Assembly (NCBI GenBank): GCA_030632725.1
Contig: DAOVUF010000073.1
Location: forward strand, 1 to 16,760
Direction: 5' to 3'
DNA length: 16,760 nucleotides
DNA from: QNES01 sp023143415
GTDB lineage: Bacteria > Pseudomonadota > Gammaproteobacteria > Beggiatoales > Beggiatoaceae
Shown in pieces: positions 7,224-13,973 of the stretch. Under the pieces are notes generated by a model, which was not told where the DNA came from, did no database searches, and saw nothing but the letters and a program-made list of their open reading frames with translations. Within the stretch, counting starts at the first letter, position 1; every line of letters begins with the position of its first letter. The translations under genes were made by a program, and so were the position numbers.

Positions 7224-9323
7224 ATGACAAATAACATTAATGATAATCCCGATTTATTGGGCAACGAAGATGACGATGAAATGCTCTGGGCAGAGGAAGA
7301 TGATGAACTGGTTTGGGCAGAGGAAGATGCCCCACCGACTTCTTCGTCTGATGAAACCAAAAACATTGACAAAAATGTTTTGCTAACCGAGCCAAATGAA
7401 TGGATAAGCCATGATGCAACGACTTGGAAAGTGATGGTGATCGATGATGAGCCAGAAATTCATGATGTCATACGCTTTGCCTTAGATGGGTTTGTCTTTC
7501 AAGAAAAAGCACTTAATCTGATTTTTGCCAATTCCGGCGATGAAGCAAAGTCCTTATTGAAAATGCACCCAGACACGGCTCTTATTTTCTTAGATGTTGT
7601 TATGGAAACAAATGATGCGGGCTTACAGTTAGTCAAATATATCCGTAATACTTTGCAACAGCATTTGGTGCGAATCATTCTCCACACTGGGCAACCGGGT
7701 GAAGCACCAGAAGAATTGGTTATTGAGAAGTATGACATTAATGACTATAAGCTCAAGTCTGAAATGACGCAGGGAAAATTGTTGGTTGCGGCGATGGCAG
7801 GATTAAGAGGTTATCGTGATTTGCTCCGGCTAGAAAGAAAGAAAATTGAATTGAACGAGTTATACCGTACAATGGAACAAAAAGTGATCGAGCGCACCAC
7901 CCAATTGCAACAAAAGAACCAGCTACTTCGTCAAGTATTTGGTTCTCATTTGAGTGATGAAATTGTTGATATGTTACTCGAAACGAAATCTGGTTTAAAA
8001 CTCGGTGGCGAACGGCGAGAGATTACGATTTTAACTTCTGACATAAGAGGATTCACCGCTCAAGCCAATAAATTGCCCCCAGAAGAAGTGATTGAAATTC
8101 TTAATCTCTATCTGGCGACGGTGGTGGATGTGATTAATGAATATCAGGGAACGATTAATGAATTTCTTGGAGATGGACTTTTAGTTTTTTTTGGTGCCCC
8201 AATCGTTCGCGAAGATGATCCGGAAAGGGCGATTGCTTGTGCGGTGGCTATGCAGTTAGCGATGGATAAAATCAATGAGCAAATTCAATCGCGGGGCTTT
8301 GCACCCTTGGAAATTGGTATTGGTATTAATACCAGTGAAGTGGTGGTGGGCAATATCGGTTCTAAAAAACGCCTAAAATATAGTGCAATTGGTAACGGTG
8401 TGAATTTAACCTATCGTATTGAATCATATTCCATCGGTGGGCAAATATTGATTTCAGAATCGACTTTTAAAAAAGTCAGTAAACTTCTCAAAATTCATTC
8501 TGAAAAAACGATTAAACCCAAAGGTATTAAACAGCCTATTACAATTTATGAGGTCGAGGGCATTGCTGGGAAATATCATCTCTATTTGCATAAAGAAGAA
8601 GAAATTTTTCTGCCGTTGCAGAAAGAAATTTCACTACAATACAACATACTTGATGGCAAAAAAGTGAGCAATCAGAGTGTTAATGGTACTCTGTTCAAAC
8701 TGTCGCCTAAAGGGGCTTTAATTCGCTGCGATGTTGAAAATGCATTGCTCCCGAAAGTGCTGAACAATCTGAAAATGAATTTTAATCTGCCAAATTCCCA
8801 AATGGCAGACGAGGATGTTTATGCGAAGGTGTTAAGTGATGGGGATAATGAAAACACATTGCACGTCCACTTTACCAGCATTCCTAGAAATGTCAAAGCA
8901 CAGTTGCTTGCCCTTTTTAAGATTGAATGGACACCTGATTTCTCTGTCAATCATCCCCTCATTGATAAGCAACATCAAGAATTATTTAACAATTTCAATA
9001 AGTTGCTAACTTATATTGGTAATAATGATGAAAAGGGTGAGCTTAAAATATTGGACTTTTTGGAAACGTATATTGTCACCCATTTTGAGACAGAAGAAAC
9101 CGTCATGAAACAAGTTGATTATCCTGATTATGCGGCGCATAAAGTTCAACATACGACGTTCATTGAAACGTTCAATAAGTTTAAACGGGAATATGAACAA
9201 AATAAGGAAGGGCATTTATATTTAGCCCTTCACATTCAGCGGAAATTAGTCAATTGGCTGGTTCATCATGTGGCTCAATCTGATAAGAAATATAAACGCT
9301 TTCTGAGCGATGTGAATAATTAA
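7224..9323 (+). CDS. Response regulator - class III nucleotide cyclase - PilZ-like - bacteriohemerythrin fusion
   Basis: A 699-residue soluble protein. Residues 1-40 are acidic, with an internal WAEED repeat. The receiver domain (about 69-200) has Asp74/Asp75, phosphoacceptor Asp124, Thr155 and Lys178 in NDYKLKSEMT. A coiled coil (about 203-240) leads to the class III cyclase domain (about 262-445), with metal ligands Asp273 (SDIRGF) and Asp317 (LGDG) and catalytic Asn394 and Arg398. The purine-selecting Lys of adenylate cyclases is Glu313 and the partner position is Ser387, so the nucleotide made may be cGMP rather than cAMP. Residues about 460-565 look like a PilZ fold with LSPKGALI but no RxxxR. 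The C-terminal hemerythrin domain (about 566-695) keeps all diiron ligands: His584, His620, Glu624, His639, His643, His682, Asp687. The inferred role is a cyclic-nucleotide output gated by phosphorylation and by oxygen or NO. The ATG has only a weak Shine-Dalgarno; no better upstream start is seen. Confidence 0.92.
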   Translation: MTNNINDNPDLLGNEDDDEMLWAEEDDELVWAEEDAPPTSSSDETKNIDKNVLLTEPNEWISHDATTWKVMVIDDEPEIHDVIRFALDGFVFQEKALNLIFANSGDEAKSLLKMHPDTALIFLDVVMETNDAGLQLVKYIRNTLQQHLVRIILHTGQPGEAPEELVIEKYDINDYKLKSEMTQGKLLVAAMAGLRGYRDLLRLERKKIELNELYRTMEQKVIERTTQLQQKNQLLRQVFGSHLSDEIVDMLLETKSGLKLGGERREITILTSDIRGFTAQANKLPPEEVIEILNLYLATVVDVINEYQGTINEFLGDGLLVFFGAPIVREDDPERAIACAVAMQLAMDKINEQIQSRGFAPLEIGIGINTSEVVVGNIGSKKRLKYSAIGNGVNLTYRIESYSIGGQILISESTFKKVSKLLKIHSEKTIKPKGIKQPITIYEVEGIAGKYHLYLHKEEEIFLPLQKEISLQYNILDGKKVSNQSVNGTLFKLSPKGALIRCDVENALLPKVLNNLKMNFNLPNSQMADEDVYAKVLSDGDNENTLHVHFTSIPRNVKAQLLALFKIEWTPDFSVNHPLIDKQHQELFNNFNKLLTYIGNNDEKGELKILDFLETYIVTHFETEETVMKQVDYPDYAAHKVQHTTFIETFNKFKREYEQNKEGHLYLALHIQRKLVNWLVHHVAQSDKKYKRFLSDVNN

Positions 9324-9355
9324 CACGGGTTTTATAAACCAAGTTTTTTGAAATT

Positions 9356-9474
9356 ACTACTCAGGGCAACCACAAGGGATTGCCCCTACAATATTCTTAT
9401 GTCGTAGGCTGCACACCCTTGTGGTTGCCCTGATTATGTCGTAGGGGCAATCCCTTGTGGTTGCCCTGAGTAGT
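9356..9474. repeat. 34-bp perfect inverted repeat with an internal third arm, between convergent genes
   Basis: Bases 9356-9389 and 9441-9474 are perfect reverse complements (34 bp; core CAGGGCAACCACAAGGGAT). The 51-base spacer contains a degenerate third arm at about 9403-9435 (ACCCTTGTGGTTGCCCTGA), in the same orientation as the right arm, so the element looks like a palindrome with one arm duplicated. It lies between the stops of the cyclase gene and gyrB and could form a strong cruciform or RNA hairpin. Confidence 0.93.
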
Positions 9475-9481
9475 CAGGTAG

Positions 9482-9507
9482 GGTGGGCAAACGTCTGTTT
9501 GCCCACC
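9482..9507. repeat. GGTGGGCAAAC hairpin, GTAGGGTGGGCAA family; possible bidirectional terminator
   Basis: A perfect 11-base stem (9482-9492 with 9497-9507) with a GTCT loop, seven bases beyond the gyrB stop. It is the compact form of the family seen at 6997-7193. The position between convergent genes suits transcription termination, but neither side has a T run, so that role is only inferred. Confidence 0.75.
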
Positions 9508-9514
9508 ATTACGA

Positions 9515-12500
9515 CTAAGTATCTAAATTAACAACCGACAGCGCGTTCTTCTCAATGAAATCACGACGGGGTTCTACTTGATCGCCCATCAAAGTGGTAA
9601 ATATTTCATCGCAAGCCACTGCGTCTTCAATCTGGACTTGTAACAAGTTGCGCGTTTCAATATTCATGGTTGTTTCCCATAACTGATCGGGATTCATTTC
9701 GCCAAGTCCCTTATAGCGTTGAATATGCAAACCACGTCGCGCTTCTGCCATAAGCCAGTTGACGACTTCTTTAAAATGACTAACTGGCTGCTTTTTCTCA
9801 CCTCGTGCAATATAAGCCTCTGTTTCTAAAAGCCCTCTGAGCGTTTCGCCCAATTTGACCAATGCTTGATATTCGGCAGTATTGAAAAACTTTTTCTTGA
9901 TGGCATAAAGATGTTCAACCCCGTGTGCAATCATGGTGATGTGAACAACAAAACTGTCCTCTTCTGGAAGCAGTTGTACATGATAACGATGTTCGGCATT
10001 TTCTAAGCCCTTTGCCAAGTTATCAAACCATTGTTGAACTTGAGTTTGTTCGTCTAAGTCTGTACCGTTAAGCGGTGGTAAATCAATCATGGTTTCTAAA
10101 ACATCCGCTGGAATCTGACGCGAGATACGTTCTATCATTGCCATGACGCGCTGATAGTGTTGAAATAACGTTTCCAACGCTTCTCCGTTCAAGGGAGGGG
10201 CTTCAGGATTCACAAACAATTGGGCATTTTGCAAAGCGAGTGTCATTAAATGTCCGTCAAGTGCAATGTCATCTTTGACATATTGCTCTTGTTTGCCCTT
10301 AGTCAGTTTATATAAGGGCGGTTGTGCAATATAAATATGCCCTCGTTCAATGAGTTCGGGCATTTGCCGATAAAAGAAAGTTAATAGCAACGTTCTGATA
10401 TGTTGACCATCTACATCTGCATCCGTTGCCAGAATGACTCTGTGATAACGGAGATTATCAGGTTCATATTCTTCATTGCCAATACCACAACCTAAAGCGG
10501 TAATCAAATTCCCCACTTCAACAGAAGCTAACATTTTGTCAAAACGGGCTTTTTCGACATTTAAAATTTTGCCTTTTAGGGGCAAGATGGCTTGATATTT
10601 TCTGTCTCTGCCTTGTTTTGCGCTGTTATGAACAAATACACCACTCGCTAAAGCAAAGTTATGAGTCTGTGGCACTTCAATATCGTAAACGTCCATTGGT
10701 TCGGTTAAATGCTCAATAGAGACGATACGATGATTGTAATTGAGTACCGCTTCAGAAGCACGGGATTCATTACCTTCAAAATAGCGTTCACAAAATTTAT
10801 CAAAGCGTCGCAAATATTTATTGCGTGAAAGTGTTTCACGCGCTTTTTCTGAATTATCGTTGTTGCGTAATTTCCCAGTCTGCTTATCTGCTTGCCAACG
10901 GTTATACCAATCAGCTAAAATATGTGTAAATAACCAACGTTCTGAGCGGGGATCCCATACCATTTCATAACCATCAATTGTAATACCGGGTTGTTTTTTA
11001 TCAGATAACTGACAATAGAGGGGCATCAACGACTCTTCAGAGGTTAATAATTCAGCCGGTTTGTAACGTCCATCACGCAACATAAAAGGATGATCAGGAG
11101 TACAAATAATGGTTTCGCCATTATCCAAAGTGACTTTTATCACTTTAGCATTGGTTTTAGTCATACGGGCATTGATAATACGTTCTAAACCAATTGTTCC
11201 ATCATGGCGAATGGTATAGCAAAAATGTTCCTTGCCCATTTTCTGTTCTGCCACAATGTCTTTGAAGGTAATAGAACGTCCGTCTGCTAATTTTATGAAA
11301 GTATTACCCGAAAAACAACCACCTGCCGAATCGCCCTCTACCAGGAACAATTCCGACAATGCCGGATCTTTCTCCTGACAATCTGCCAATTTTCCAGGCA
11401 AACCGGCAATGTCTAACGCCGTTTTGCGCCGTGTCATTTCACGCGCTTTACGAGCGGCTTCTCTGGCACGGGCGGCATCAACAATTTTACTCGCAATATT
11501 TTTCGCTTCAGCGGGTGTTTCTAACAAAAATTCGTCTAATTTATCGGAGACTATCCCTTCAACCACAGCCCTGACTTCACTTGAAACCAATTTATGTTTC
11601 GATTGTGAAGAAAATTTCGGTTCGTACATTTTCACCGATAATACCGCTGTCAAACCTTCACGGACATCATCACCTGAAGTAGAAACTTTCGTTTTTTTAA
11701 AAATGCCTTCCCGCTCCAAATAATTGTTAAGGGTACGAGTCAAAGCACCGCGAAATCCCGCTAAATGGGTACCGCCATCCCGTTGAGGGATATTATTGGT
11801 AAAACAAAAGAGATTTTCATAGTAGGAGTCGTTCCATTGCATAGCGACTTCCACTGCAATATTATCTTTTTCTGTATTAAAATAAACAATGCTGTTATGC
11901 AAAACCGTTTTTTTACGGTTAAGCCGTTTTACAAATGAGCGAATACCGCCATCATCTTCAAAAACCTGCTCTTTATCCTCTTCTCTATCGTCAATCAGAC
12001 GAATTCGCACTCCCGCATTTAAATACGAGAGTTCCCGCAATCGTTTCGCCAGAATATCATAATGAAATTCGATATTGGTAAATATCTTTGCGCTGGGTTT
12101 AAAATAGATTTCAGTGCCGGTTTTATCGGTTTCGCCCGTCACTGCGATGGGCGCGATGGGAACACTTTCTTTGTAAGTTTGTTGATGAGTTTTACCGTGC
12201 CGATGGATAGTCAGACGGAGTTCTTCTGACAGGGCATTCACGACAGAAACACCAACGCCATGTAATCCCCCAGAAACTTTATAGGAATTATCATCAAATT
12301 TGCCGCCCGCGTGTAACACAGTCATAATGACTTCTGCGGCGGAACGCCCTTCTTCTTTATGAATATCAACAGGAATGCCGCGCCCATCATCAATGATGTT
12401 AATAGAACCGTCATTGTGAATTTGCACCGTAATTTCTGAACAATATCCTGCTAACGCTTCATCAATGGCATTATCTACCACTTCAAAAACCAGATGGTGT

Positions 12501-12610
12501 AAACCGGTGCCATCGTCGGTATCGCCAATATACATGCCTGGGCGTTTTCTAACCGCATCTAAGCCTTTTAATACTTTAATATTATTGGAATCGTAGGTTG
12601 TTTCAGCCAT
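9515..12610 (-). CDS. gyrB: DNA gyrase subunit B precursor with intein
   Basis: The ATP-hydrolysing subunit of gyrase, which introduces negative supercoils with GyrA. The precursor is 1031 residues; removing the 231-residue intein leaves 800, close to the 804 of the E. coli protein. The GHKL ATPase domain has Glu43 and Asn47 (EVVDNAIDEA), DDGRGIP (74-80) and GGLHGVG (114-120). TOPRIM carries EGDSAGG (425-431, Glu425) and the DxDxD metal site (Asp730, 732, 734). The long insert after TOPRIM (about 780-950) is typical of gammaproteobacterial GyrB, and the end has RYKGLGEMNPDQLW. The intein splits SAGG from SAKQGRDR at the catalytic core, so the enzyme needs splicing to work. recF and dnaN are not next to it, unlike in many bacteria. 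The start at 12610 gives the canonical N terminus (YDSNNIKVLKGLDAVRKRPG); no clear Shine-Dalgarno is visible, and the leader is made of repeats. Confidence 0.98.
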   Translation of the reverse strand: MAETTYDSNNIKVLKGLDAVRKRPGMYIGDTDDGTGLHHLVFEVVDNAIDEALAGYCSEITVQIHNDGSINIIDDGRGIPVDIHKEEGRSAAEVIMTVLHAGGKFDDNSYKVSGGLHGVGVSVVNALSEELRLTIHRHGKTHQQTYKESVPIAPIAVTGETDKTGTEIYFKPSAKIFTNIEFHYDILAKRLRELSYLNAGVRIRLIDDREEDKEQVFEDDGGIRSFVKRLNRKKTVLHNSIVYFNTEKDNIAVEVAMQWNDSYYENLFCFTNNIPQRDGGTHLAGFRGALTRTLNNYLEREGIFKKTKVSTSGDDVREGLTAVLSVKMYEPKFSSQSKHKLVSSEVRAVVEGIVSDKLDEFLLETPAEAKNIASKIVDAARAREAARKAREMTRRKTALDIAGLPGKLADCQEKDPALSELFLVEGDSAGGCFSGNTFIKLADGRSITFKDIVAEQKMGKEHFCYTIRHDGTIGLERIINARMTKTNAKVIKVTLDNGETIICTPDHPFMLRDGRYKPAELLTSEESLMPLYCQLSDKKQPGITIDGYEMVWDPRSERWLFTHILADWYNRWQADKQTGKLRNNDNSEKARETLSRNKYLRRFDKFCERYFEGNESRASEAVLNYNHRIVSIEHLTEPMDVYDIEVPQTHNFALASGVFVHNSAKQGRDRKYQAILPLKGKILNVEKARFDKMLASVEVGNLITALGCGIGNEEYEPDNLRYHRVILATDADVDGQHIRTLLLTFFYRQMPELIERGHIYIAQPPLYKLTKGKQEQYVKDDIALDGHLMTLALQNAQLFVNPEAPPLNGEALETLFQHYQRVMAMIERISRQIPADVLETMIDLPPLNGTDLDEQTQVQQWFDNLAKGLENAEHRYHVQLLPEEDSFVVHITMIAHGVEHLYAIKKKFFNTAEYQALVKLGETLRGLLETEAYIARGEKKQPVSHFKEVVNWLMAEARRGLHIQRYKGLGEMNPDQLWETTMNIETRNLLQVQIEDAVACDEIFTTLMGDQVEPRRDFIEKNALSVVNLDT
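10625..11317 (-). mobile_element. GyrB mini-intein with decayed HNH endonuclease
   Basis: A self-splicing protein element, residues Cys432 to Asn662 of the precursor. Block A is CFSGNTFIKLADG, with the nucleophile Cys432; block B is TPDHPF (Thr504, His507); block F is VYDIEVPQTHNFAL; block G is FVHN with penultimate His661 and terminal Asn662; the +1 extein residue is Ser663. All residues for standard class 1 splicing are present. The middle keeps YEMVWDPRSERWLFTH, which resembles the lead-in to an HNH homing endonuclease, but I see no H-H-x-D/N-x-N core; the central part is replaced by unrelated charged helical sequence. Splicing is likely retained and homing lost. Confidence 0.95.
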
Positions 12611-12645
12611 AGTTATCAGTTGTAATAAGTAAATTAAACGGAGAC

Positions 12646-12835
12646 AAAGCTAAAGCGTTGTACTCCAAACAAACAACAAAGCTAAAGCGTTGTACTCCAT
12701 CGGAGATTTTGGAGTCCAACGCTTCAGCTTTGGAAAGTATCGGAGATTTTGGAGTCCATTCGAGGTTTCAGTTTTTTGAATAAAAACTGAAACCTCGAAT
12801 GCTTCAGCTTTGGAAAACACAAAGCGTTGGATTCC
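12646..12835. repeat. Cluster of GGAGTCCAACGC-type repeats in the gyrB leader
   Basis: The gap upstream of gyrB is nearly all repeats. Two copies of AAAGCTAAAGCGTTGTACTC lie at 12646-12667 and 12678-12699. Copies in the opposite orientation, preceded by TCGGAGATTTT, lie at 12700-12733 and 12740-12758 (the latter broken by a palindrome, resuming at 12801-12813). A fragment, AAAGCGTTGGATTCC, is at 12821-12835. The opposed copies could pair in the 5' leader of the gyrB transcript. No convincing -35/-10 pair was found. Confidence 0.88.
12758..12800. repeat. 19-bp perfect palindrome nested inside another repeat
   Basis: Bases 12758-12776 and 12782-12800 are perfect inverted repeats (ATTCGAGGTTTCAGTTTTT) with a 5-base loop. 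The left flank is GGAGTCCA (12751-12758) and the right flank is GCTTCAGCTTTGG (12801-12813), the two halves of the GGAGTCCAACGC-type repeat. The palindrome has therefore interrupted a pre-existing repeat. It is related in layout to the palindromes at 2015-2056 and 13655-13675. Confidence 0.9.
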
Positions 12836-12850
12836 GATTATGACAAAAAA

Positions 12851-13579
12851 TTACCGCAAACTGGCTAACAGCATATTAGCTTGCGGAATACATCCTCTAC
12901 CGACCATCCACACCACTTTATGGGATTTCGTGGGAAAACTCTTAGGTAATTGGTACAATACCAATATCTTAAAGGATGAGTCATTGTCATTGTGGCTTAT
13001 TAATTTCACCGTGTAGTCTTGACCATAGTAAACGGGTAAATTATTAGGCCAATTCAGTGTCTGCTTGTAGGCGGGCCAAACGACTTTCGCTTTTTCCCCA
13101 GTGTCTTTATGTTTAATTAACAGGGTACTGGCGTTTTCACTCTGATTCTTAGATCGCCATAAAATGACATGACTGGAGGGTGCAATGCAGTAATAGCGAG
13201 AAGGTCTCGGTTTTGTGCCAACATTGACCCACCATAAGTTTTCAGGTAGTTGTTGCTGTGAAGCTCGAAAGTCTTCGTTGAGTTCTGGATCAGTCAAAAA
13301 ACGAGAGAAGTCGCTTACTAACTTTGGATCACTCTCGTTAGTTGCCAATGGATCGTTTAGTTTGCCTTGAAATGGTCCAGTTACTGTTTGGATACCGCCT
13401 GTGGCAAACACTACCGTTATTTTAACTTTTTCAGGCAGATTGACAGATTTTGCGCTGTCAAGTAATTGACCTTTGGAGAATAGTTCTGTGGCATCAGAAC
13501 GAATGACCACTATGTCAGCCGCTTGTACAACGCTGACAAAACTTATAAACCACAAAATTATAATGGGTAATCTTAACAT
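12851..13579 (-). CDS. Secreted or periplasmic protein of unknown function
   Basis: A 242-residue protein with a clear Sec signal peptide: MLRLP, a hydrophobic core IIILWFISFVSVV, and a likely cut after Ala20 (VQA|AD). The mature part looks beta-rich. A motif TGGIQTVTGPFQG (about 60-72) resembles the G-x-GP-x-x-G turn of an uncharacterised periplasmic group, and the C-terminal end VGRGCIPQANMLLASL also fits that recalled group. Cys131 and Cys230 are the only cysteines of the mature chain and could form a disulfide. No catalytic motif is seen. The start is well supported by AGGAG eight bases upstream. It reads in the same direction as gyrB but is separated from it by 240 bases of repeats, so co-transcription is doubtful. 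Confidence 0.8.
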   Translation of the reverse strand: MLRLPIIILWFISFVSVVQAADIVVIRSDATELFSKGQLLDSAKSVNLPEKVKITVVFATGGIQTVTGPFQGKLNDPLATNESDPKLVSDFSRFLTDPELNEDFRASQQQLPENLWWVNVGTKPRPSRYYCIAPSSHVILWRSKNQSENASTLLIKHKDTGEKAKVVWPAYKQTLNWPNNLPVYYGQDYTVKLISHNDNDSSFKILVLYQLPKSFPTKSHKVVWMVGRGCIPQANMLLASLR

Positions 13580-13586
13580 GACTTTG

Positions 13587-13591
13587 CTCCT
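13587..13591 (-). promoter_or_regulatory. Ribosome binding site of the secreted protein gene
   Basis: On the minus strand AGGAG is followed by CAAAGTC (7 bases plus) and ATG at 13579-13577. It is the best Shine-Dalgarno in the window and fixes the start. Confidence 0.8.
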
Positions 13592-13654
13592 ATAATAAGA
13601 TAAAAAAACGGTTAATTGTTATCATACTCAACACAGCCAAAGGATTTTGGATTT

Positions 13655-13767
13655 GAGGTTTAAGTTTTAAACCTCGAAAGGATTTTCAGGATTAAAGGAT
13701 TATACTCAACAAGATAATAAACTTAACTTTTTTAATGAGGATGGTGGGCAGTAAAAGATTGCCCACC
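13655..13767. repeat. Two short palindromes in the divergent intergenic spacer
   Basis: The 394-base spacer between the secreted-protein gene and the ATPase gene has no gene. It holds GAGGTTTAA (13655-13663) inverted at 13667-13675, a member of the CGAGGTTT palindrome group, and a GGTGGGCA stem (13743-13750 with 13760-13767) of the GTAGGGTGGGCAA family. Just after it lies AACTTTAGCCTCGAA (13775-13789), one arm of the palindrome found inside the kinase gene. Confidence 0.8.
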
Positions 13768-13830
13768 CTACATGAACTTTAGCCTCGAATCCTGTTCTTC
13801 AAAAATGGTCAAATTGGCAATTGCGTTCAG

Positions 13831-13836
13831 TATAAT
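13831..13836 (+). promoter_or_regulatory. Possible -10 element upstream of the HTH-like/AAA gene
   Basis: A perfect TATAAT lies 138 bases before the TTG start. No good -35 is found at 16-18 bases upstream (GTCAAA or similar); a TTGGCA is only 11 bases away. In AT-rich DNA this may be chance. Confidence 0.25.
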
Positions 13837-13886
13837 TGTTAATCTGGGAAATTTAAAATATTAATAATGATTTTCCCCAGTTAATT

Positions 13887-13926
13887 ATTAATAATTAATA
13901 ATTAATAATTAATAATTAATAATTAA
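13887..13926. repeat. 7-bp tandem repeat ATTAATA, five copies plus partial
   Basis: Five perfect ATTAATA units (13887-13921) and a partial sixth, ending 47 bases before the start of the ATPase gene. The easily melted AT tract is a candidate for copy-number slippage and could affect expression of that gene. The same ATTAATAATT string occurs in the coding repeats near 2060-2085. Confidence 0.93.
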
Positions 13927-13973
13927 AGTATGATTGTTTCTAATGATGTTTATTCTACAATAAAAAAAGTTAT

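Noticed and set aside
6798..7230. Overlapping open frames on both strands in the repeat cluster before the cyclase gene
   Set aside because: They read through tandem repeats and hairpins, giving internally duplicated peptides with no family resemblance.
11359..11723. Plus-strand open frames opposite gyrB
   Set aside because: They are antisense shadows of well-conserved GyrB coding sequence.
13580..13700. A promoter for the secreted-protein gene (TATGAT on the minus strand)
   Set aside because: No -35 at an acceptable distance; AT-rich chance match cannot be excluded.
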